Source: Methylobacterium aquaticum
Lineage (GTDB): Bacteria > Pseudomonadota > Alphaproteobacteria > Rhizobiales > Beijerinckiaceae
Assembly (NCBI RefSeq): GCF_016804325.1
Contig: NZ_CP043627.1
Span: 557,501 to 602,500 of the forward strand
Direction of reading: 5' to 3'
DNA length: 45,000 bases
Notes under the pieces: generated by a model
Databases searched by the model: none
Seen by the model: the letters and a program-made list of their open reading frames with translations, nothing else
What the model was told of the DNA's origin: nothing
In this document: piece by piece, positions 30,732-38,778 of the stretch
Layout: each line of letters starts with the position of its first letter
Position numbering within the stretch: the stretch's first letter is position 1
Program-made: the position numbers and the translations under genes

Positions 30732-31690
30732 CGCAAAGTCTCCTGGTGCGACGGGGGTCCGTCGGCGGCGCGGGGATCGGGGTACGGGTCGAGGCGGGCC
30801 GCATCCCGCGACGACGGACATGACGAGGACGCTGGCGGATCGGTCGTGGAGGCCCGGCCGAGGAACGCGGCCAAGGGCGACATCCGATCTCGCGGGCCGT
30901 CGCGTTCGAGGGCCCGTCCCGCGCTCGGGGCGCGGGAGGGCGGTCCGACGCCGTCGTCGAGCCGAACGGCGGCGGGTAAAACTCGGCGGATGGAGCGAAG
31001 TCCGTGCCATCCGATCCTGGCCGGCACCCTCGCTTCCGAACCCTCTGGGGGATCGGCGCGCGGCCCGGTTCTCGATGAAAGCAGTGTGGCGCATCCGCAA
31101 CGCGATTTGCACCGAAACGACGGAAGGGGACGGCACAAAATTGCGAATCTGCGGTCGCGGCAAAATTTGTGCGATGCATCGTGGGACCCTGTCGTGGACA
31201 GTCCCGACGCGCCGCGCACCGCCTTGTGTTAGCGCATTACAAGCTTCACTCCTGACGATCGCGAACCATCTCATGCATTCCGGGCGAAGAATGGTGGCGC
31301 GATGACTGATTCCATCACCGATAGAGGTATTTATTCCTCGATATTGCCGGTGTCGCCCGCGATTCACGAAGGGCGGAATTGGGGTAGGCGGCACGCGCGG
31401 GGGCCGGCCTCCATGCCCGGATGTGCGGCACGGGGCGCCGGACGGGCGGTCGTGCCGCCGGCAGGCGCAATAATGTGCTTTCGTCAAAGCCGCCGGGTTC
31501 GACCCCCGACCCATGGGTGGGGCCACGGGACACGCCGCGGCAGGTTGCGCGGATTGCGGGAGCGGCGGATCGAGGGCACGAGCCCTCCCCTCTCCCGCCC
31601 GGTTCCGCCCTGGACCATCCCCACGCAGGGCTGTGGCTCCCGCACCTGCGCCAAGCCTCGCGGTGTCTCGAACCTTACGCCCGAACGCAA
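30732..31690. other. Intergenic region of ~960 bp, no gene seen
   Basis: Upstream of the peptide-type transporter operon. No frame on either strand resembles a known protein. An AT-rich inverted repeat at 31133-31172 is the only structured element I could find. The operon promoter must be here on the minus strand, but no clear -35/-10 was fixed. Confidence 0.5.
31133..31172. promoter_or_regulatory. AT-rich inverted repeat, candidate operator
   Basis: GCACAAAATTGC (31133-31144) and GCAAAATTTGTGC (31160-31172) are near-mirror arms 15 bases apart in otherwise GC-rich DNA, about 400 bp upstream of the binding-protein start. The spacing fits two half-sites of a dimeric regulator. No matching copy was noticed elsewhere in the window. 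Confidence 0.4.
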
Positions 31691-31692
31691 AG

Positions 31693-31714
31693 AAGGCGGC
31701 CTCACGGCCGCCTT
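31693..31714 (-). terminator. Hairpin terminator downstream of cupin gene
   Basis: Perfect AAGGCGGCC-TCAC-GGCCGCCTT stem of 9 bp, 39 bases past the cupin stop. On the minus strand it is followed by CTTTGCGTTCG, a weak T-rich tail. Confidence 0.75.
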
Positions 31715-31752
31715 CCCCACCTCCGAAACCAGCTCTCTGCGTCAGGCCGCGA

Positions 31753-32109
31753 TCACTCGTAGACGCAGACGTAGATCTTGCGCACGGTCTCGATCGTGCG
31801 CCAGATGCCGACGAAGCCGGGCTTCATGACGAAGCTGTCGCCGGCCCGGTAGGTCTTGGTCTCGCCGCCCTTCTCCTCGATCTCGACCAGGCCGGAGAGG
31901 ATGTGGCAGAACTCGAAGGTGGTGCCCTTGATCGAATGGGTCTCGCCCGGGGTGGCCTCCCAGATGCCGGTCTTGATCATCTCACCGCGGGATTCGTCCT
32001 GCGCCCAGGTCTTGAACTCGGGCGAGCCGGCGATCAGGCGCTCAGGCAGCGGCAGGCCCGGCTTCGGGGCGAATTGCGGGTTCGTGTCGATGGTGACGAG
32101 AAGGGACAT
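31753..32109 (-). CDS. Small cupin-domain protein (DUF861/Cupin_3 type)
   Basis: 118-residue single-domain cupin. Visible motifs are FEFCHILSGLVEIEEKGGE for the first cupin block and the loop-to-second-block stretch YRAGDSFVMKPGFVGIWRT, as in EutQ/ureidoglycine-aminohydrolase-like proteins. The metal-binding set is incomplete (one His in CHILSG), so catalysis is doubtful and ligand binding is as likely. ATG 32109 is preceded by GAGGAAA. It is transcribed away from the first GNAT gene with a 281-bp shared upstream region. Proteins of this type often accompany FAD amine oxidases and aldehyde dehydrogenases, which is the case here. Confidence 0.85.
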   Translation of the reverse strand: MSLLVTIDTNPQFAPKPGLPLPERLIAGSPEFKTWAQDESRGEMIKTGIWEATPGETHSIKGTTFEFCHILSGLVEIEEKGGETKTYRAGDSFVMKPGFVGIWRTIETVRKIYVCVYE

Positions 32110-32390
32110 AGGTGTTTCCTCGGCGTGAGAGCCCGGTCGTCGGCTGGCCGGCTGCGACGCACCGCCCGCCTTCCCCTTGAACCGCCCCGAACCTAACGAC
32201 GCACGACCGGGGGCTCCTGCCGTAAATCGGGAGGCTTCGGGCGAAAATTCCGAAAACCGCGCGATCTCCAGCGGAAATGTCGGCGCGATCCAGCGCATCT
32301 TACGGCGGAGGGTGGCGCCATGGAGAGGCGAAGCGGGCAGCACGACGCCCGGGTCGCGCCCCGCGGTGCCGGCCGAAAGGAGTTGATGTG

Positions 32391-33278
32391 GTGACGACGT
32401 CCCCCAACACGATGCGGCTGAAGTCCTTCGAGCTCAACGCGCAGGACATCGCCTCCGTCGACGTGGAAGCGCTCCACGCCTTGTCGCTCGGCGTCGAGTG
32501 GCCGCACCGCCCGGGCGACTGGGACGCGCTCCGCTCCCTCGGCCACGGCATCGTCGCCACCGACGCGATCGGCCGCGTCTTCGGCTCCGCCATGTGGTTC
32601 CCCCACGGCGAGGATTGCGCGACGATCGGCATGGTCATCACCACGCCGCGGGTCCAGGCCCTGGGCGGCGGACGCTGGATGATGGACCGCATCCTCGCTG
32701 AATGCGGCGAGCGCCGGCTGATCCTCAACTCGACCCGCGCCGCCTATCGCCTCTACGTCTCCCTCGGCTTCGAGCCGCAGGCGATCGTCCACCAGCACCA
32801 GGGCTACGCCACGACCTGGGCCGCGCCGGTCCCCGGCTCCGCCGGGGCGGTCGAGGCGATCGCGCCCGCCGGGATCGGCGAGGTCGCGGCCCTGGACGAG
32901 GCCGCGTTCGGGGCCGCCCGGCCCCGGCTGATGGCGCATCTCGCCGGGACGGCCGAGATCCGCGGCCTGCGCCGCGACGGGCGCCTCGTCGGCTACGGCA
33001 TGCGCCGCGCCTTCGGGCGGGGCACCGTCATCGGGCCGCTGGTGGCCGGGAGCGAGGAGGACGCGGTCACCCTCGCGTCGGCCCTCCTCGGCGGCCTCGA
33101 CGGCCGGTTCGTCCGCGTCGACACACGCCAGCCCCCCGGCCCGCTCCGCTCCTACCTGGAAGCGGCGGGGCTGAAGCTGTTCGACACCACCAAGACCCTG
33201 ACCCGCGGCGCGCCGCTCACCCCGGTCGAGCCCGGACGCCCGGGGATCTACGGCCTGGCGGCCCATGCCCTGAGCTGA
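32391..33278 (+). CDS. GNAT N-acetyltransferase, two-domain (paralog 1)
   Basis: 295 residues with two GNAT-like halves. The N-terminal half ends in RLILNSTRAAYRLYVSLGFEP, the usual helix and beta-bulge after the acetyl-CoA loop. The loop itself is altered (RVQALGGGRWMMDRIL instead of Q/RxxGxG/A). The C-terminal half has GYGMRRAFGRGTVIGPLVAG and fits the Acetyltransf_18 type (YitH-like). GTG 32391, or the GTG one codon earlier, follows AAAGGAG at a good distance. About 40% of positions look shared with the gene at 33595, so the two are a tandem duplication. Acceptor unknown; the downstream oxidase cluster suggests amines. Confidence 0.85.
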   Translation: MTTSPNTMRLKSFELNAQDIASVDVEALHALSLGVEWPHRPGDWDALRSLGHGIVATDAIGRVFGSAMWFPHGEDCATIGMVITTPRVQALGGGRWMMDRILAECGERRLILNSTRAAYRLYVSLGFEPQAIVHQHQGYATTWAAPVPGSAGAVEAIAPAGIGEVAALDEAAFGAARPRLMAHLAGTAEIRGLRRDGRLVGYGMRRAFGRGTVIGPLVAGSEEDAVTLASALLGGLDGRFVRVDTRQPPGPLRSYLEAAGLKLFDTTKTLTRGAPLTPVEPGRPGIYGLAAHALS

Positions 33279-33594
33279 GAGCCGTCCCGCGTCCGCGCCA
33301 CGAAACGCCCTGCCGACGCGGCATCGGCGCCTCGTGACGATCACGCGGGACCGGTCGCCGACGCGGGTCACCGCCGAAACGACGAAGACGATGCAGGACA
33401 CGTCGATCCGGATGCGGCCGCAACCCCGCGGCTCCATCGGGATCGTGCTCATCCTGGGTCGTGCCCTCGAGACATCATCTGGCCGGACCGGACGACGTGC
33501 GACAGCCGTCGGTCTCCGGGCGGACAGCCGTTCGCGACCGATGGGCGGAGCTTGCCCGTCCCATCCTGCAACCCGCGCGAGACATCGTTCCGTG
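33279..33594. other. Spacer between GNAT paralogs, no gene seen
   Basis: About 315 bp. No second coding frame and no strong hairpin was noticed. It is long enough for the second paralog to have its own promoter. Confidence 0.4.
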
Positions 33595-34470
33595 ATGCAA
33601 TCCGCAACCCTCCCGGCCTTCCGAGCCGAGGCCGACCCGGTCGCCCTGGTGCCCTTCGCGGCGGCGCATCTGCCGGGCGCCCTGGCGCTGTCGCAGGAGA
33701 TGTCCTGGCCCTACCGGCTCGAGGACTGGGACTTCGCCCTCCGGGTCGGCCGGGGCTTCGCCCTGGAGCACGACGGCGCGGTGATCGGCACGGCGGCCAT
33801 GTTTCCCGATGAGGGCGCGTGCGCGACCGTCGGCATGATCATCGTGTCGGGCGCGGCCCAGGGACGGGGCTACGGCAAGCGCCTCCTGGAGGCGCTGCTC
33901 GGGGCTGCCGGCCCGCGCACCATCCTGCTCAACGCGACCGAGGCGGGCCGCGGGCTCTACGAGCGCTACGGCTTCACGCCCGTCGGCACCCTGTCGCAGC
34001 ACCAGGGCCCGTTCCGGCGCTCCCGGGCGGCCGGGTCCGATGCCGATGGCGACGTCCGCATGATGCATCCGGCGGATCTCGCCGCCGTGGCGCGGCTCGA
34101 CCGCGAGGCGACCGGGTTCGCGCGCCGGCCGATGCTGGACCGCCTCGTCGCGGCCGGCGAAGGCCTCGTGCTCCTGCGGGACGGGGCGCCCGCGGGCTAC
34201 GCGGTCTCCCGCCCTTTCGGCCGCGGCCACGTCGTCGGGCCGGTCGTCGCCGGGAGCCGGGACGAGGCGTGCCGCCTGATCGCGGCGGCGCTCGCCCCCC
34301 TCGACGGCCGTTTCGTGCGGGTCGACGCGCCGGACGCCGCACGGCTCTCGCCGTGGCTCGCCGGAATCGGCCTGCCGAAGGTCGGCGACGCCCTCACGAT
34401 GGTCCGCGGCGGCCTGCCGCCGACCGGGCCGGCGCGCCTCTTCGCGCTGGCCAACCAGTCGTTCAACTGA
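33595..34470 (+). CDS. GNAT N-acetyltransferase, two-domain (paralog 2)
   Basis: 291 residues, same layout as the gene at 32391. Here the first half keeps a proper acetyl-CoA binding loop, GAAQGRGYGKRLLEALL (QGRGYG), followed by TILLNATEAGRGLYERYGFTP. The second half begins near residue 155 and holds GYAVSRPFGRGHVVGPVVAG, nearly identical in pattern to paralog 1. ATG 33595 has no clear ribosome site; the preceding in-frame GTG is an alternative. Since only this copy has the intact loop, it is the better candidate for an active acetyltransferase. It is 167 bp upstream of the oxidase operon on the same strand. Confidence 0.87.
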   Translation: MQSATLPAFRAEADPVALVPFAAAHLPGALALSQEMSWPYRLEDWDFALRVGRGFALEHDGAVIGTAAMFPDEGACATVGMIIVSGAAQGRGYGKRLLEALLGAAGPRTILLNATEAGRGLYERYGFTPVGTLSQHQGPFRRSRAAGSDADGDVRMMHPADLAAVARLDREATGFARRPMLDRLVAAGEGLVLLRDGAPAGYAVSRPFGRGHVVGPVVAGSRDEACRLIAAALAPLDGRFVRVDAPDAARLSPWLAGIGLPKVGDALTMVRGGLPPTGPARLFALANQSFN

Positions 34471-34637
34471 CCGGAGCGGCCCGACGATGCTGCTGATCAG
34501 CCTGCTCCTGCACCATTGCCGCCGCCGATCCGGCGGCCGCCCCGGCACCGGCCGTTCGCGGCCGACGCGATGATGCCGAGGCCGCCCGCGGCGCCGACCG
34601 GCGCCGCCTCCCCGAATCCTCCTCTCCCGGTATCGCC

Positions 34638-35914
34638 ATGAAGCTCACATCCTACTGGCTGGACACGTCGACGCCGTTTGCGGGCGGCGCGAAGGGCCCC
34701 GTCGAGGGCACCTGCGACGTCGCGGTGATCGGCGGCGGCCTCACCGGCTCATCGGCCGCCCTGGCGCTCGCCAAGAAGGGCGCCCGCGTCGTGCTGCTCG
34801 AGGCCGACATAATCGGCGGCGCCGCCTCGGGCCGCAACGGCGGCATGTGCAACAACGGCTTTGCCCAGGATTACGGCACGCTCTCGGGCAAGCTCGGCCG
34901 TGAGGTCGCCGACCGGCTCTATCGCGCCTTCGATGCCGGCGTCGACACGGTCGAGCGCCTGGTGCGGGAAGAGGCGATCGATTGCAGCTTTTCCCGCGTC
35001 GGCAAGATCAAGCTCGCGGCCAAGCCCGAGCATTACGACAAGCTGGCGCGCAGCCAGGAGCTGCTCGCCTCGACCGTCGATCCCGACACCGAGATGGTGA
35101 GCCGCGCCGATCTTCCCGGCGAGGTCGGGTCGCAGCGCTATTACGGCGGCCTGGTCTACCGCAAGAGCGCCGCCCTGCATGTCGGCCGCTTCGTCCGCGG
35201 CCTCGCCGAGGCCGCCGCGCGGCGCGGCGTGGCGGTGCACGAGCGCACCCCGATGACGAGCCTGAAGGCCGCACCGGGAGGCGGCCACCTCGTCGGCACG
35301 CCGAACGGCACGGTCCGGGCGAAGCAGGTGCTCCTCGCCAGCGGCATCTCGCAGGCCGGCCCCCTCGGCTGGGTGCGCCGGCGCGTCGTGCCGGTCGGCG
35401 CCTTCCTGATCGTCACCGAGCCGCTGCCGCTGGAGATGCTCGACCGACTCACCCCGCGCCGCCGCAACGCGGTCGATACCAAGAACCTCGTCAACTACTT
35501 CCGCACCACCCCGACAACCGGCTGCTGTTCGGGGGACGCGCCCGCTTCGCGGTCTCCAACCCAGCCTCGGACGAGAAGAGCGGCGCGATCCTGCGCGCCG
35601 CCCTGCACGACGTCTTCCCCGAGCTGAGCGACGTCCGCCTCGATTACTGCTGGGGCGGCATGGTCGACATGACCCGCGACCGCCTCCCGCGGGCCGGCGA
35701 GCGCGACGGCATCTACTACTCGATGGGCTACAGCGGCCACGGCACCCAGATGTCGACCCTGATGGGCACGATCATGGCCGAGGTCATGGATGGCCGCGCC
35801 GAGCTGAACCCCTGGAGCCAGTTCGCCTGGCCCGCCATCCCCGGCCATTTCGGCCCGCCCTGGTTCCTGCCGGTGGTCGGCGCCTATTACCGCCTCAAGG
35901 ACCGCTTCCAATGA
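34638..35914 (+). CDS. FAD-dependent amine/amino-acid oxidoreductase, DadA/PuuB-like (frameshifted)
   Basis: Flavoprotein of the DAO family resembling gamma-glutamylputrescine oxidases and related enzymes. The FAD loop GGGLTG is at 32-37, followed by AASGRNGGMCNNGFAQDY, typical of the OrdL/PuuB group. The frame breaks at the C4 run 35509-35512: codons up to NYFRTTP are in one frame, and DNRLLFGGRARF onward in another. With one base added the product is 425 residues and ends normally with GYSGHGTQMSTLMG and LPVVGAYYRLKD. The stop overlaps the start of the aldehyde dehydrogenase (ATGA), so these are co-translated. Likely sequencing deletion. Products would be an aldehyde or keto acid, ammonia or amine, and H2O2 or reduced quinone. 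Confidence 0.82.
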
Positions 35915-37368
35915 CCGATCCCATCCGGCACCTGACCGAGGCCGGCCATCTCGACCGCTTCTACAGCGACGGGGCGTGGCGCGAGCCGGCGGCGTGCGAG
36001 CGCGTCGGCGTCGTCGATCCGGCGCGCGAGGCGGTGATCGCCGAGATCGCACTGTGCGGCCGAGAGGACGTGGAGCACGCGGTGGCGGCGGCCCGCCGGG
36101 CCTTCCCGGCCTGGTCGCGGACGGCGCCGGCCGAGCGGGCGGCCCTCCTCGACCGCGTCCACGGGCTGGTGATGGAGCGGCTGGAGCTGTTCGCCCAGGC
36201 ACTGTCGGCCGAGATGGGCGCCCCCATCACTTACGCCCGCCAGGCCCAGGTGCCGCTGGCCGCGGCGCATCTGCGGGTCGCCCGCGACCTGCTCGCCACC
36301 TATCCGTTCCTGTCGCAGCGCGGCACCACCGCCATCGCCCGCGAGGCGATCGGCGTCTGCGGGCTGATCACGCCCTGGAACTGGCCGCTCTACCAGGTCA
36401 CCGCCAAGGTCGGCCCGGCGCTGGCGGCGGGCTGCACGGTGGTGCTCAAGCCGAGCGAGCTGTCGCCCCTGAGCGCGTTGCTCTTCGCCGAGGTGATGCA
36501 CGAGGCCGGCTGCCCGGCCGGCGTGTTCAACCTCGTCAACGGCACCGGGCCGGTGGTCGGCGAGGCGCTGAGCGTCCATCCGGAGGTCGACATGATCTCG
36601 ATCACCGGCTCCACCCGGGCCGGTGTCCTCGTCGCCCAGGCCGCCGCCCCCACCGTCAAGCGCGTTGGCCAGGAGCTCGGCGGCAAGTCGCCCAACGTCG
36701 TGCTGCCGGATGCCGACCTCGCCCGCTGCATCCCGCTCGGCGTCGCCGCGGCGATGCGCAACCTCGGCCAGTCCTGCAGCGCGCCCACCCGGATGCTGGT
36801 GCCGCGCGCCCGCCTCGCCGAGGTCGAGGCCCTGGCAGCCAAGACCGCCGCCGGGTTCGTGGTCGGCGATCCGCAGCGCGAGGAGACCACCCACGGGGCG
36901 ATCGCCAACCGGGCGCAGTACGACCGCATCCAGCGCATGATCCGGATCGGCATCGAGGAGGGCGCCAAGCTCGTCGCCGGCGGGCCGGGGCGGCCCGAGG
37001 GGCTGACCGAAGGCCTCTTCGCCCGGCCGACCGTCTTCTCCGAGGTGGCCTGCGACATGGCGATCGCCCAGGAGGAGATCTTCGGGCCGGTCCTGGCGAT
37101 CCTGCCCTACGATACCGTCGAGGAGGCGGTGGCGATCGCCAACGACACGATCTACGGCCTCGGCGCCCACGTCCACGGCACCGACATGGAGCAGGTCCGG
37201 GCGGTGGCGCGGCAGATCAGGGCCGGCCAGGTCCACCTCAACGCCCCCGACTGGGACCCGCACGCCCCGTTCGGCGGCTACAAGCGCTCGGGCAACGGCC
37301 GGGAATACGGCCGCGAGGGCCTCGAGGAATACCTCGAGACCAAGGCCATCCTGGGCTTCTACCGGTAG
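35911..37368 (+). CDS. NAD(P)-dependent aldehyde dehydrogenase
   Basis: 485-residue ALDH. Catalytic residues are visible: Asn157 in LITPWNWP, the general base Glu255 in GQELGGKSPN, and the nucleophile Cys289 in LGQSCSAPTR. The motif EEIFGPVLAILPYD near 391 and the C-terminal PFGGYKRSGNGREYGREGLEEYLETKAI close the fold. The start overlaps the oxidoreductase stop by four bases (ATGA), and the ornithine-cyclodeaminase-like gene follows 12 bp later, so the three form one operon. It most likely oxidises the aldehyde made by the FAD enzyme to a carboxylate. Substrate is not determined by the sequence. Confidence 0.94.
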   Translation: MTDPIRHLTEAGHLDRFYSDGAWREPAACERVGVVDPAREAVIAEIALCGREDVEHAVAAARRAFPAWSRTAPAERAALLDRVHGLVMERLELFAQALSAEMGAPITYARQAQVPLAAAHLRVARDLLATYPFLSQRGTTAIAREAIGVCGLITPWNWPLYQVTAKVGPALAAGCTVVLKPSELSPLSALLFAEVMHEAGCPAGVFNLVNGTGPVVGEALSVHPEVDMISITGSTRAGVLVAQAAAPTVKRVGQELGGKSPNVVLPDADLARCIPLGVAAAMRNLGQSCSAPTRMLVPRARLAEVEALAAKTAAGFVVGDPQREETTHGAIANRAQYDRIQRMIRIGIEEGAKLVAGGPGRPEGLTEGLFARPTVFSEVACDMAIAQEEIFGPVLAILPYDTVEEAVAIANDTIYGLGAHVHGTDMEQVRAVARQIRAGQVHLNAPDWDPHAPFGGYKRSGNGREYGREGLEEYLETKAILGFYR

Positions 37369-37380
37369 CAGGAACGATCC

Positions 37381-38343
37381 ATGGCCACGTTCATTCCCGA
37401 ATCCCTCTCCTCCCGCCTGATCTCGCACGCGGCGGCGTTCGAGCCCGTGCGGCGGGCGCTGGTGGCGGCGGCCTCCGACACGGCCACCGTCTTCCCGGCG
37501 GTGATCGCCCGGGCCTCGGACCCGCGCGACACCTTCTCGATCAAGTCGGGCTCGACCGCGGAACTCGCCGGCCTCAAGGTCGGGGCGTTCTGGCACAACA
37601 ACCCCGCCCGCGGCCTGCCGCGCCACAACTCGACGATCCTGCTGATCGACCAGGATTGCGGGCGGATCGGCGCGGTGGTCGAGGCCGCCGCCGCCAACGC
37701 CTACCGCACCGCCGCCGCCAACGCGGTGGCGGCCCAGGCCCTGGCCCGGCCCGACAGCCGGACTCTGGCGATCTTCGGGGCCGGCAACCAGGCCCTCTAC
37801 GAGGTCGGAGCGCTCGCCCGCATCCTGCCGCTCACGCGCGTCCACGTCGTCGCCCGCGAGCGGCAGAAGGCCGAAGGCTTCGCCAAGCGGCTGAAGGACC
37901 ACGGCGTCGACCTCGAGGTCTCGCCCTCCTCGCCGGAGGAGGCCTGCCGCGCCGCCGACGTGATCGTCACCGCCACGCCCTCGCGCGCACCGCTCTTCGA
38001 GGCGGCCTGGGTGCGGCCCGGCACGCACGTCGCCGGCATGGGCTCGGATGCCCGCGGCAAGCACGAATTGCCGGTGGAGCTCCACGAGACCGCGCGCCTG
38101 TTCTGCGACCTGCCCTCGCAATCGGTCGAGATCGGCGAGTTCCAGCACGTCCGCGAGCGGATCGAGAGCGGCGCGCTGGTCCTCTCGCCGATCGGCGCGG
38201 TCCTCGAGGGCCGCTGCCCCAGCCGCTTGTCGCCCGAGGACATCACGGTCTTCGACAGCTCCGGCATCGCGCTCCAGGACCTGTATGTCGGCCAGTTCCT
38301 GCTGGAGGCGGCCAAGGACGCGGCGGAACGGGGCGAGGCCTGA
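37381..38343 (+). CDS. Ornithine cyclodeaminase/mu-crystallin family protein
   Basis: 320 residues of the OCD/mu-crystallin family. The catalytic-site Lys55 lies in FSIKSGS, and a second conserved stretch is LIDQDCGRIGAVVEAAAANAYRTAAANAVAA. The NAD(P) loop GAGNQA is at 133-138 and TATPSRAPLFEAAWVRPG, the ketimine-reductase-type end, near 200. ATG 37381 has AGGAA upstream. In this family a few members are true ornithine cyclodeaminases; many are delta1-pyrroline-2-carboxylate or other ketimine reductases. The adjacent oxidase and dehydrogenase make a cyclic imine substrate plausible, but this is inference. Confidence 0.9.
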   Translation: MATFIPESLSSRLISHAAAFEPVRRALVAAASDTATVFPAVIARASDPRDTFSIKSGSTAELAGLKVGAFWHNNPARGLPRHNSTILLIDQDCGRIGAVVEAAAANAYRTAAANAVAAQALARPDSRTLAIFGAGNQALYEVGALARILPLTRVHVVARERQKAEGFAKRLKDHGVDLEVSPSSPEEACRAADVIVTATPSRAPLFEAAWVRPGTHVAGMGSDARGKHELPVELHETARLFCDLPSQSVEIGEFQHVRERIESGALVLSPIGAVLEGRCPSRLSPEDITVFDSSGIALQDLYVGQFLLEAAKDAAERGEA

Positions 38344-38370
38344 CGGGTCCGTCGACCGGACCGACAGCCT

Positions 38371-38415
38371 CGATGTCATCCCGGAGCCGCGACAGCGGAA
38401 CCCGGGACGACATCG
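38371..38415. repeat. REP-like palindrome 1
   Basis: CGATGTCATCCCGG (38371-38384) pairs with CCGGGACGACATCG (38402-38415) at 13 of 14 positions, with a core AGCCGCGACAGCGGAA. It is 27 bp downstream of the OCD-like stop, so it may end or protect the oxidase operon mRNA. Confidence 0.75.
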
Positions 38416-38554
38416 GGGGAGTTTGCCTGGCATGTCGAATCAGGGCAATCGCTCGAACAAGCTCCGAGGGAAGAAGAAACCCGCATCACGGAGCCGCCGA
38501 TTGGATTCTCGGCAAAGTTTGTTTCGATCGATATCCTGGTTTTCCAACCCGCCT

Positions 38555-38595
38555 GCATCGTTCCGGGGCCGCGACGGCGGAGTCCGGACCGATGC
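38555..38595. repeat. REP-like palindrome 2
   Basis: GCATCGTTCCGG (38555-38566) pairs with CCGGACCGATGC (38584-38595) at 11 of 12 positions. It has the core GGCCGCGACGGCGGAG, clearly related to that at 38371. The rest of the 435-bp gap (38344-38778) shows no gene. Confidence 0.7.
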
Positions 38596-38778
38596 GGAGA
38601 ACGTCGCCTCTGCGGCAGCCCGTCGAACCGCGTCGCGAGGATCGGCATTCCGGACGCAAGACGCCGGCACTCCCGGGCTCTGACCCGGCAGGAGAGCCCG
38701 AGACGGCACGCCGGACGTCATCGGAATCGCGCGGACGGGCGGCTCTCCGCTCGGCGCAAGGGGTCCGGCACCGGCCCG

